Source of the DNA: Podospora bellae-mahoneyi
Taxonomy: Eukaryota; Ascomycota; Sordariomycetes; Sordariales; Podosporaceae
Direction of reading: 5' to 3'
DNA: 64,000 nucleotides
NCBI RefSeq assembly: GCF_035222275.1
Contig: NW_026946359.1
Location: 4,526,001-4,590,000 of the forward strand
Every line of letters starts with the position of its first letter. Position 1 is the stretch's first letter. Both the position numbers and the translations under genes were made by a program. The notes under the pieces are model-generated. The model saw only the letters and a program-made list of their open reading frames with translations, made no database searches and was not told the DNA's origin. This document shows positions 1 through 11,777 of the stretch, piece by piece.

Positions 1-40
1 TTTCCTACACACAACCGTCAGCAACAATATCTACATCAAC

Positions 41-1442
41 TCAACGCCCAAAGAACTTACCACCCCCACTAGCCAAACCCTCCTCGATGGCATGCTCCAT
101 AAACGGACTCTCCGCAAAAGGATCAAGAGCAATCACCTTCGCTGCCTCCTTCAGCTCCTCCGCCACAAACCCCATCATATCCTTCCCATCCTCCCCCTCC
201 ACAATCCCTTCCTCCCTCCCCTCCCCCCTCTCCCACCGTTCCACGCTCTCGCTAACCTTTTCCACAATCTCATGCGCCCACAGATTATCAATCACCCCGT
301 CCGACATTGCAAGCACCACATCCCCTTCCCGTATCGGTACCTCGTCCACCACGGCACAATTCACCGGCGTGTCCGGACTGTTCGTACCAAGCTGCCTAGG
401 GCAATCAAACCAGTGCCACTGCTCCTTAGATTTAAACACCATTTCCCTCGTTGACGGGCGCACAACCATCACTTGCGAGTCTCCTATGTTGGTGACATAC
501 ACCAGTGGTTCAGGGTCGCCCGTTTCGGAATTTTTCCGAAAGTGAAGCAGTGCGCCAGCCGCCGTGGTCGTTCCCTGCCAATCGTTCGGTTCCGAAGTCG
601 CCTCGACCGTTTGCTCGTACGCGTGCTGGAGGTAGGATACAGGATCGGGGTGGTAGTCTCTTTGGCTATGACTTGCCGCGTCTTGGAATATATTCGTCGC
701 CCAGAAATGCAAGATTAACCGGGCCCAAAGACTGAATATGTTTGTCTGTCAGATTGGACTCCAAGAAGAAAGCAAGTGGGTGAGAAAGAAAGAGAAAATA
801 ATAAAAATCTAACCCAGCATGCCCCCTCGGCCTCATACTCCAAGCGCCCACCCCATCATTCGCGCAAATAAAGTACTTGCTCGCAAAAACAGCATCGTCC
901 CCATTGGTATACCCCTGAATCAAATGCCCATTCACATACACCTTCCTCCTATCCCGACTTCGATCATGCGTGCTAAGGGGATCACTAAACGACCCCGAGG
1001 GAGGCGACAAGAACGGCGGGGGGAACGGCCTTGGTGTTCTTTTGGCGAAGAGCCCAATCCCCGTGTCGAAACAAAACGGCAGTTTCGGGAAAACCGACGG
1101 GTCCAGTCTGCCGTCATCATCCAGCGGCAGCGGAGGTGGTGGTTCTTCGGAGGAAGATGCGGAGGAGGTAGATTCGGTCGTCGTCGCAACAGTCTCGCCA
1201 GCTATTGTGTCATTATTGTCCGTCGAGTACAGAAACGGAGCCGCAGTCCGGAATGTCGCCCGCTGACTCGGCGTTGGCAGCGTCTCATGTAGCAATGTCG
1301 GAAACTTCGAACGAGGGGGCCATGGTGATCGCAGGACCAGGGCCGCCGGGACAGCCGCCCTCAATCGCGCGTGTGTTGTCGGGGCTTTGAGTAATCGGGG
1401 AGATAGTCTTCTCATTCCAGCGAGAGCGGCGCGCTGTCTCAA
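41..1442 (-). CDS. PTC7: PTC7-type mitochondrial PP2C protein phosphatase
   Basis: Two exons, 1442-814 and 731-41, with the intron at 813-732 (GTTAGA donor), give 439 aa ending in TGA at 41-43. The PP2C metal-binding signatures are visible in order: NGDDA (about residues 180-184), NDGVGAW (195-201), GTTTA, NIGDSQ, and SDGVIDNLW near the C-terminus. The segment WFDCPRQLGTNSPDTP is characteristic of the PTC7 branch. The first ~70 residues are Arg/Ala/Ser-rich with almost no acidic residues, as expected for a mitochondrial presequence. In yeast, Ptc7 dephosphorylates mitochondrial proteins, including the coenzyme Q biosynthesis factor Coq7; the same role here is inferred. A Ser/Thr/Pro-rich stretch separates the presequence from the catalytic core. 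The exon junction restores ...GHAG|LWARLILHFW..., which fits the family. Confidence 0.88.
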
Positions 1443-2513
1443 TCAGCCGTGACGCTGGCGAGCAGCGAGCAGCATTCGAGATGTAATTGCAAGCTGTGCG
1501 AACGTGTTCGATCGAGGGGTGGGTTGGGTTGAATCCAAAAGGTTGGAAACCGGGAAGTGTACGACAGGTGGGCAGGGATGAGGGATGGTCGAAGGTCAAA
1601 TGGAGCCTTGGGCTTATCTTATCAAAGCGAACAAACGGTTTGAGGCTCGATGACATCCAGTCGTCTTGGAGATGCAGGGCCCTTGTTGCGCTGTCGCCAC
1701 ACAAAAGCTTTTGGTAAGGTAGCTGGCAAAGTGGGGCCGGACTCCGCACTAAGTGGGCTCTTACACACAGAATCGGCCCGGGACTGCGATCCAACGGCCG
1801 CCCAAAGAGACAAGAGTTGAAGATGTGTTCGTCCTTACTGGACAGCTGCTGCTCTGAATGTGGCTGACAGGCGAGTATCATAGCAATGGTGAAGAATCAG
1901 AGTGGTATCAAGCACCTAAACATTAGATGAACAGGACCATCGTTTACACAACCGATCTCAACATGTCACAGTGGTTCGACGGACTCTGGCAACAAGTTGA
2001 ACAGTTGAAACAACCTTATTATATCGGACCGTGCGGTATGAACGCCGCACAGCCGTACAACTAAGTACAACTAAAAAAGACCAAACGCCAAAGCAGCAAT
2101 GATAAAGCTGAATGTATGGATGAAAACCCGGACAACGCTAACCATAATGCTCCTGGCAATCTAGCCTTCCACTTTGCTCCCATCAACTGGCCATGTTCTG
2201 AAACCACAACATCCACCCTTGAATCCAAGAAAAGAAAAAAAACAACGCCGTGTGGCCCAAAAATCCAAAATTGTTGCCTGCTCTGGAGAAACTTTTGAGT
2301 GTGTAAAAAACCAAGCTAACTCGTAGGTATGAAATGTTGGGAAGCCCTGTCGTGATCTATCCTGTCGTTATCTCAATAGAAAGAATGTCATCTGCTTGCA
2401 TGCACGTCGTTCAACCGTCAAACCCGTCCCCCGCCCTGTGGCTACTCGCAGCCTCAACTCGAGCCGCTATCCGACTCAAATGTCTTCACCAAATCCTTGA
2501 CCTTGACCCTCTT
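1443..2513. other. Intergenic, no gene seen
   Basis: About 1.07 kb between two minus-strand genes, so it holds the promoter of the PTC7-like gene and the 3' region of the CAF120-like gene. Open frames here are short, lack ATG starts or show no protein-like composition. A short AT-rich stretch lies at about 2040-2110. Confidence 0.6.
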
Positions 2514-5500
2514 CTAAAAAGCCTGGCCTTGAAACGTCATTCTTCCCGGCGTCCCAGATCGAGGACCGCCGGGCACCGTAGCCGCTGCAAACGGAGCCTG
2601 TAATGGCGGCGAGTTGCTCATTCCTAACCCTATTTGCCCTTGCTGTCCCCATCCACCGCCAGACGCAAACGCTTGGTTAACCGGAGGCGCGCCACTCAGT
2701 GAGCCATGCTGAGACATCCCTTGGGGAGGCCATGACTGTGGCCCATACTGAAGGGGAAACTGGGGGCGAGGGGAGCCTTGGTATTGAGCTGCAAAATGAG
2801 CCTGTTGCTGAGCGAAAGCAGCCTGGGCAGCTCGCTGCGCCTGCTGATGCTGCTCCCGATTTCGTTGATCAATAGCATGCGCAACAGCTTGGCCACCGAT
2901 CCCTTGCCTCATCTGAGCCCTTTCACGCTCGCGCGCCTCAATTGCACCGACCAGGCCAACCTTGGCCTGGGGAGCGTTCTTTTTGCCAGCGATGGCAATG
3001 AGAGGGCTGCCCGTCATCCTCGCGACGTGTTCTTGCTCGCGTGCCGACAAGTGCGACGAGACTTCGCCGCTGGACAGAGCAAGCATCCCAGCCTGGCTCA
3101 CAGGGCGACCAGATGAGAGTAGGTCAGCCGAATTCGACCGCGAATGGGATGCTGGATTACTGTTTGGCCGCTTGTATGGGGATGTAGGGGTACCCGCTCG
3201 AAACTCGTTGAGAGCGTAGCCCGAGGGGTTACGCTGATGCATAGTCGCACGTTGTTGGACAAACTGTTCAGGGGAAATTGATCTATTAATGGATGTGCTG
3301 GGGCCTGGTACGACACCCGGTTGCCAGGCCACGCTTCGACGAAAGGAATCGCTCGATTCTTGACGCCGATGGCAATACGCAGGACCAGGGCCAGGAGATT
3401 TTCTACCAGAGGGTGTGGTTGCATGACGTGGAGATTCCATTCCAGATCCAGAATCAGCTCCGTGTGAAGAGCCTGGTGCCGACAACACCTTCCCAGGTGG
3501 AAGTGCTCCATAGTTCAAAGTCCGCCCAAAATCGATATCTGGAATTTTGTACCCTTCTCCAGCCTTGTCACCAGAAACAGGCGCATCCTCACCCGTGGAC
3601 TTGAGCACGCCGATCCGCGGCCGTTCCGTTGATCTCACTGGCAGTTCTATCGAACCCCGATGCGTGCTAGCGTAATCAGGGCTTACTGTAGAAGCGCCAT
3701 CATCGGAATGACTTTCTGACCTGTTTGGAGGGGGCGGGAAAAAGGAGATGGGAGAGACTGGTTCCTGGTTCTTGTGCTGTAGGCTGGTGGTTCTAGCAAG
3801 CAGAGGTTTACGATGAATCGGGGACCTTTCTGGAAAATTGAACGCCATATCAGCCCTGGAAGGTGGTGGGGTCTGCCGGCCGCTAGGAGGGCCCGAAGAC
3901 TGTGTTGTTTGATTTCCATGTGGCTGTTGACTCAGTGCAGGGCGCATACCGGAGTCAGTGGGAGAGGGGCCGGTTGATGGACCAGAGTTCATGTGTCGCG
4001 TGGTGTTGCTATCGGGACCTAGGACGGAATGTTTTAGGGGAGAATCTGACTGGTTTTGTAACGAATCCAGGCGCGGTGAAAGGGACCCAGGAGAGCCTTG
4101 GTAGGTAGTAGGAGCTGTCAAAACTTCACGAGATCCATTGTAATTAGCATCTGATTTCATGGTAACGGCGCTGGTGGTTTGTGTCTGTACCGGTTGACCT
4201 CGTGGGCCGTTGTATCCAGATTGCGGGCTCATCGTGTAGTCACCGCGCAGCTGCTCATCCGGGTATCCTCCAGGTCCCAAGCCTCCTGCGTTGGCCAGCT
4301 GGGAAAGCGTAGTGTCGGATAACCTGTTGTGTTCCCGACGCAACTCAGGTGAAGGTTGGGGCTTGGGATAAGGCCGAGATTCTGCGCCATGAGCAAATGC
4401 TGGAGGGGGAGCGACCGGCTCGGGGGTCATCATCCGCTGCATTTCGTTCAGGTTGTAGCCAGCCATGCCTTTAGGATATTCATCTTCGGAGCTGACCCTC
4501 TCCGGGGTGGGCGCCAAATCGCTTGCAAATGTCCTGGCTCGGTCAGCGGGGCGCATAGCCGAAGGGCCGACTGCGTGATGATCCACATCATAAGGGTAAG
4601 GTGAGTGGTTCTCGAGCTGGGTATCCGAGATGTTGCGCGTGTGCTTGCCATGACCGGCCATAGCGTATGGTGCCCTCTCCCTGTTGGCATCTGGAGGTGC
4701 AGAGTCTGTTCGCGTACCCGGCCGAGTCACAGACATGGACCTTGATGACCGCCCAGAACTTCCATCATCCGATGCAAAACCTACTCTCGGCTTCGACTGT
4801 CCGCCCTGGCTTAGCCGCTTGCTGCTTTGGCTTGCGGTATCTCCAGCGGCCTCCATATCCAACATGCGAGTCCCCGTCAGCTCTTTCAACTTCTTGCGCC
4901 ACTCCCTCTCCGACCAAGAAGAGCTTCCGTCGGTGGTGATGAGCCCACTGACATCAAGCAACTCGAGATATCCATATTTCTTGTGCTTTGGCATCGCAAA
5001 CATGAGGGAGCGCGAGTCTCTAGGGCTTGCACACAACCGACCCGGACGACCGTACAGACCAAACGTGTCCCAGGTTGGGAAGAGGAAGCGCAGCAACATC
5101 TCAAAACCAGGGACCATCGGATGCGACTCGGGCATGATGAAGACGAAGCCCTCGGTTGACGATGGTGGTTCGGAGTGGATGTGGATATCACCCTCAATTT
5201 TCAGCAGAGTCGAGCCATCGATCAGCGCCTTGGCCTGTGGGTAAATAGCGTAGGCTGCATAGGCATCGGTGATGGTCGCTATTGGCTTTTGGTGCTTCTT
5301 CTTCTTCTCGGCCTCCTTCTTGGTGTCGAAGAACCTGATCTCACCCTTTAAGATGGGTGCATGTGATCGGTCATAGGCAGAACGCTTCTTGTGCTCCTTT
5401 TGTGCCTTCTGATACTCCTTCTCGCTGGGTGGTTCTATCACACACCAACAACGTCTCCAGGGAACACCGGCACCGAACCTTACACGGACGTATTCCTGAA

Positions 5501-6936
5501 CGGGAACCCTGGCGCGTTCCATGATGATGTTGATGCTGTTGAGGGTCTTGCCCTTGCCGGCCACCACGGCGCCCGTGTATGCCTCTTGAAGTGTCGAATG
5601 TTCATACATGGCCAACCGGATGCCGGAAGTCCACTGGATCAAAGAATGGTGCGAGTTAAAGTGAAGCAAATAGCGATTCCGGCCCGCGGTGCTAATGCTG
5701 AGGATATTTTGTAATGGCTGCTCATCGGCGGACCTTGTTGGAAGCGATTCGATCTGTGACCTCATGTTAGCAACAACTCACTCAACGGAGCGAAGCAAGG
5801 GTCCACTTACCATCTTGATCGAAGCATCGGTCAAGTTGATGAACTTGGGCAACACCTCCCCGTCGTCACCAGCGGCATCCAACTCGGCGGCGTCCCACAA
5901 CGACAACACAGTGCCGACAAGCTGAGCGAAGCACTCGGTCCATGTTCGATCGGGGTTAGGTTTTCCTTCTATATCGCAACAGCTGGTTAGTTCGCTAACA
6001 CCATATGCCAAGCGAAGACTTTCGCTGCGGTGGTTCTTACTAATGTCTTGGTCGTCAAGCTTGAGAAAGTAGCCCTCCTGATACAGCTTGTTGGAGTGAC
6101 TGTTTAGCAGGCTAAAAATGGGCAGAAACTCTGCTGGGGTCTGACTAGACAATTCCATGATGAGCGGACGGTATGTTTGCGAGAGGGAGCGAGGTCTCTC
6201 GCGTCGGTTCGCTTTAGGTCGAGGGCTTGGTGGGGGAGACGGTGGCAGCCGTTTTACCACTGGAGCATGTTCGTCTTCAGGAGACGAGATGGGTGTTGTT
6301 TCGGCAGTCGAGTCTGGCGGCAGTTCGCTCTCGGAGGACTCTTGCAGCGTCGGCGAGCGTTGCAGTGTCGGCGAGGTCTGGAAGGGTGGCGACGAGGAAG
6401 GTGAGGTGACGGAGGTGTCGAGCCTAGAATCCGGTTTTGACGGGATCGGGGACGACTGGCAGGAGGATTCGATGCTCTTGGGTGGTGATGCAGGTGCGGG
6501 TGTAGGGGTCCCGGAATCCCTGCGAGGTGTGAACTGGGCTATAAACGAGCGCACTAGAAGCACGACAAAACCCCGGGTGGCAGTCAGTAGATTGCAAAAT
6601 TGGGCGAGATTACACAGCTCCCCCAGTGGGCTGCTCTTGTTATTATTGTTATTATTGTGCCGGGGACGGGGAGTGCCAGGCGGCCGACATCGTCCCAGCA
6701 GTCCAGCTAAGCATTTGAGAGCAATGATTTGCCTGCCTCAGTGAGGCGAAGCATGCCAGCCAGCGACCGGAGGGGGGGTACGATGGGGTGCCACGGGTCC
6801 CCAAGACATGCGCCAATCCTAGCGGACAACAACTAGAATTCCATCTAGGTCCCCGGCACACAGCTTCCACCACACCAACAAGTTTCTGGGAGTAAGGAAA
6901 ATTGCTATGTCACATACCTCGTCCCTGGCGGGCCAT
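2514..6936 (-). CDS. CAF120: CAF120/SKG3-type PH-domain protein (CCR4-NOT associated)
   Basis: Model: exons 6936-6918, 6553-6041, 5968-5811 and 5753-2514, 1309 aa. The core reads LDDQDI-KGKPNPDRTWTECFAQLVG, then INLTDASIKM-IESLPTR; this split PH-like domain is typical of fungal Caf120/Skg3 proteins. The 72-nt intron at 5969-6040 is in frame but has GTAAGA, CTAAC and ATAG signals, and removing it restores the conserved motif. The intron at 5754-5810 is canonical. The long C-terminal two-thirds is low-complexity (Ser, Pro, Gln, Gly), with a Gln/Ala-rich tract near the end. The block starting at 6563 has no in-frame ATG before the conserved part, so I placed a 19-nt first exon (MARQGR) before a GTATGT donor, leaving a 364-nt intron. 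Yeast Caf120 associates with the CCR4-NOT mRNA-decay/transcription complex; Skg3 is its paralogue. The N-terminus is the weakest part of the model. Confidence 0.82.
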
Positions 6937-9900
6937 GATGGATGTCGAACGGATGTTTGTGCCGCGGAAGCTCCGGCACCGAACGAAGGGAAACGAAAAA
7001 AGGTGATGTCGCAGGGAAGATGCGGGTTTGGGAGGTAGCCGGAGCGGAATGAATGCAAAAGACGAGAAACGAAGTGGAGGTGAGGCAGAGGAAGCTTCTT
7101 TCTCCTGAATTAATCTTGCCGTGCTGCCTTCTCCGCGCCAAGGGGGGGTTTCCGATGGTCTGGGACTTTTGAGGGCTGTTCAGTGTTCGGTCGGTTGCGG
7201 CTCCATTAGGCAATGTCGTTTCGGGATACGGAGGCTTCGGGACAGAATAAAGACGAAGAAGCTCTTTGCTACGGATATGAGGTCTGAAGACTGGATGACG
7301 CTGGCTGGGGCCGTCCCAAGTTTTGTACGGAGCAGTGCTGGAGCCAAGTAATTTTTTTTTTTGGCAAGAAAGCGCCGTTCGATCCCCCGGCGATCGCTAG
7401 GCGAATCGTTGTCTTTCCTGCATCAATCTTTGTAAGTGGAAGACTACACTAAGCTCGCTGAATCTCTCTCGATGTCCAGGTCGAAAGGAGCGGTCTTGCC
7501 GGTACAGGCTTGGGTGCAAGACAGTGCCGTGGATGCCCACTTGGCGTGGCGATTCAGTGATGCTCCAAATGCCCAGTGTTCCCTGTCGAACCTCCACAGT
7601 CCACTTGGCGACTCGTTCACTCTGACAGTGTGCTATTTTCAGTCCTGACGAGACGGTGACGGTGACGGCGCCGTTCTCTGGCCTGGGCTCTCTGAAGATA
7701 CCGCCGGCATGTTGTGGTTGTTTCCAGGTCGACCAACATTAGAGGAACTTCACTTTCGGGCAACATGGAATGTATAGGCGGGCGGGCAACGGAGATTCAA
7801 ACAATGCAACTGCACAAAAAAACGCACCTCGATTCCGTCAAAGTACAAGTGACAGCTGGCAGCTCAAAGCTAAATTCGACTGGAGAACCAAAATGAAGAC
7901 CTTTAGTAAAAATAATTTGCAAAATCAAATCCAAAAAAAAAACTGCAGTTCGTAAACAACTGAGAAAAACGAGCTCAGTCAGCACTGCTGACCATACGAG
8001 AGGCACCAGATATGTCTCGTATTTGGAATTGCTACTTCCCGTCTTCCGCCTGAAAGCTCCGAGTTAAAATACACCTGCCCATCTTACACCTCAATATCAA
8101 GACTCTCCCTGTTGTTGTCACTTTCCAGGGACATTTTCAGGTTCTGGCTCTGCATGCAGTGATCAATGATCAGTGCGGCTTTCCCGGATCGTTGGACTGG
8201 GCTCTGCAGTCTCAGGATCTCTCTTGACCATCAGGAAGAAAGTCCCTTGGTCGATCCCAGGTAAGCCAGATCATCCCGCTCCGACAAGCGAGACGTGCAG
8301 CGAGTGCCACCGTGTCATGCACCTGCAAAAGCCCACACCACGACATCATCAGTACAGGATATGCAGCACACCATCACCCAGCAGAGAGGCGCTATTCTTT
8401 TAGTGTCTTCTCCCGCCTGGCTATCGGCAGCAATTCTCCAGCTTTTTGCTGTCTTTTCTCTCCGGACACGCTTGCTGCTTGCTCCCCAATCCTGCATTGC
8501 ATCACCGGCTCTCAGATGTCGTTGGCAGTTGACGCTGCCCAGCAAAGAAGACCCCGCGATTACTTGGCATAGAGAGCAGGGGGGTCTGGATTGGCCAAAA
8601 GTTTGCTTGGATGACGAAGGGGTCTGGTGAAAAACCTCTTGTCGCCAATCGATGAGCCGCCAGATCCTTCCCCGCCCGACGAACCTCCAGCCTCCGCCTC
8701 GTCGGGGTGACGACGCTCTCGATTTCAGGTAGTGTACTCCGTAGCACGTTGTCACTGCGCTGCGATGGCTCATCAGCCAACAGATTTCCCTCACCTTCAC
8801 CACCTGAAACCTCTTCGGGAAATTCCACAAAATGTCATGGGAGGACAACATGGCATTTGTTCACCAACGGTACCAAGCCCCGCCAGCATCAGCAAGCTGG
8901 AAGCGCTAGAACCGCAGGTCGGTCCCCACGTTGCCGTCCCCTGTCCGGCACCACTTTCCGATGCGATCCCAAGAACTGGGCACTTCTGGGCGTTGCTGGG
9001 CATCGCTGATGAATATCAATGAGTTTGAATACGCGGGCATGGCGGTCAAGATGAATCCGTAATCAACTTGATTGTGCTGCGGTTGCCGCCGCCGAGAAGC
9101 TTTTCATGTTGGATTCGTGTAGCCAAGGTCTCATTGAGTGAGGCTTGGGAATAGGAAGGTGAGGCCAATACGAGCTTGGGTAAGACAAATCACCGAAGCA
9201 GCGGCTGTCGGTGCTGGCGTATTCGCACCAGCACCTGTGGGGAATCCATCTTATCCAGAATCCTGGACCTGAGACGTTATCTACACAGCGAGGCGGCATT
9301 GTCGTTGGCTGCCTATGCACACTGTTTCTATTTGCCTGGATTCTTTCGTTTTGGATCACCACCTGTCTATATGTTGCACAAAGTGTATTGAGTGAAGAAG
9401 GGTTGCACTGATTTTGGTTCTGATTAATGAGGTTCCTCTTCTTGTCTTGGGCCTATAATAATTGGCACCCACGAACACTCCACCACTTCATCGTGGCAGA
9501 CAGGCGCTACCCTGGGGGACGACGACGGTCAATTTTCCAGGAGTTCCCAGCCACCCGAGGACCGGGCTTTGGCCTTTCAACGACACCTTTTGCCGAAGCC
9601 GGAACAATCTCCATCGAACTTACGTCATCGTCCCCTTGCTAGATTTCAACACCAGCTATGAACTGATCACAGCCATCACCAGCTGTGTACGTCCGTTACA
9701 TGGTGTAGTCTGTTGGTCTCAAGACACGCACTTTGTCTATCAACATCCCTCGTTTCCTAGAGTCTTGAGTCTTGATCACGAGGGGTATACCGAACGCTCA
9801 ATGGCATCATTCGTTCAGACACCTGGACAAATTTGTGATACTGAAGGGTCCAGCTGACAGGTTACACCTCCATTCCCGCCCCTCCATCTGACTCCCACTT

Positions 9901-11777
9901 TTTCAAGGAAAGCCTCTCATGCGGGTAGGACGCGCCTGGATTAACCAGCGGGAGCAAGGGGCGGACGGGAGGCTTCGCCTTGTCGATATTTGCGGCGTCC
10001 ATGGTGACGCTGTGCCACCGGTGTTACCAAGCTATCGAGTACGGTAGCGTTTGAGTCCGGCAGGTGATCCCGATAGCCATTGCCTATCACTTCTGGTGTG
10101 GTTGGATGCCTCTTTAACTACTTTGACCAGGCACTTTTTGGGCGATTGGCTCACTACCTATCTTTTCAAGTGTAATTGAGACTTCTATACGAACAGGTAT
10201 TTAAGCGGTTTGAACACTCCTACGCCCCTCTAAAGTTGCAAACTCAGCATTTTGGCAGCGAGCAATCTTCGTCATATTCTTGTACAGGAGACAAGCTTCA
10301 CCACAGCAAGACGGTTGTTCAGTATCTTCGATTTCCTTTAGCGTTGGCACCGCCTGAGCATAACAAATTCCCAGCTCCCAAAAATATATGTAAAATAAGA
10401 TGCAGATCAATGCCAATACATTGTCTTACCGAACACTGTTAGACAAGGTCTTATCTCCAGTGAAGCTCGGGGTTCCTGACATGTTGTGTATTCGAGACTC
10501 GATCGAGATTGGTCTCCTCTCAAACCCAGGCTTCAGATGACATGATGTCTGTATCAAACACAGCCATCCTCCAGCTGCCCCTCCATTGTCTTCTCTTAAT
10601 GGTTCTATCAGAAGAAGCATTTACACACGCATTTTACCTTCATCCCCAAGATGACATGCCATTTCATACACCCTTGGCCTTCGCAAATCCTTCTATTTCA
10701 TAAGATTTGATGGCGAACCATGAAAATAACCAGCCACCGCCTCTTGCTTCAACAATACTGCAAGGCCTCCAGACTCAATCCTCTTGCCAGGATGACTTTA
10801 ACCTCATAATTGTTCGCCGCCCCGACCGCCGTTTTGCTCTCGTACTCGGGTCGACGACTCAATTACGTGCTTGACGCAGCCATCCGGATCGATCTGTTTC
10901 AACAAACAGAACAACCCCTCAATCCGTTCAAACTCCGTCGATCGGAGATGTCTCATAGGGCAAAATGATTGGAAGAGGGAAGCGTCCGAGGAGGAAAAAG
11001 CAATCGGGATGGAGCCGACGGTGCCGGAGGCGTTCGGTATACCAATTGACTCCTCCAAAACCCGCCAGGCTGGGAAGGCGATGTCCCCAAACCGAACGCG
11101 CTATCGCGGTCCAAAACGCCCTGTCAACCCAGTCGGCCGGCACGCGTGCACAGGGCAGTTGCTGCCCCCAGTCAGTGTTGTGCAACTGAACTTGTTGAAT
11201 GGTGGAAGTGAGACCCAGCTTGTGATGTTTTCTTTTTCTGTGGGTTGAACTCAGGTTCAGTTCGCTCCTCCGTCGTTTTCCTGCACATTTGTTGCTCCCT
11301 GCTCTCCTCGTCGCTTTTTTCCATGCGAAGCTTCCAGGTTGACGTGAAGGTTGACTCGCCAGGCCAATTTTTGTTGTTTTGCTTGCTGCGCACGCCTAGT
11401 GCCGACTGACCACCAGTCCGCCGCGTTTGGACCCGCCTGGCTCGAGTCCTTCGTCCCCCTCAACTCGACGTGACCCGCTTCCCAACCTGCGCGCGCTCGC
11501 TTTCGCCCGACGCGATCTCGTGAGGATTTTGGCAATCAACTGCCACTCTCCGTCCGTGGGCGACGTGTTTCTTCGCTTCCCTGTCGAATGCGCCGGAATA
11601 AAAAAAAGGGCGTATCTCACTTTTGCCATAACCACCGCGATTGCTTTTCATTGCTCCTCATCAAAGGCTGCCGCCACCAACGCCGCGCCGTTGCGGAGCT
11701 CCGACCTTTGAGACAACTGTAGAGCGCAAGTGGCAGGGACATCAGTGCCGTAAATATATCCATACCTTTTCTTTGCG
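6937..11777. other. Long gene-poor region between divergent genes
   Basis: About 4.8 kb between the start of the CAF120-like gene (minus) and the start of the Rad53-like kinase (plus). I saw no open frame with recognisable domains, spliced coding structure or protein-like composition. A poly-T tract lies at about 7350-7363. The last ~500 bases before 11778 are C/T-rich, as expected of a fungal promoter/5' UTR. Undetected non-coding RNAs or relics are possible. Confidence 0.55.

Noticed and set aside
8315-8851. 178-codon minus-strand frame in the 7-11.8 kb gap
   Set aside because: Cys/Trp/Arg-rich, no domain, and overlapped by frames on both strands.
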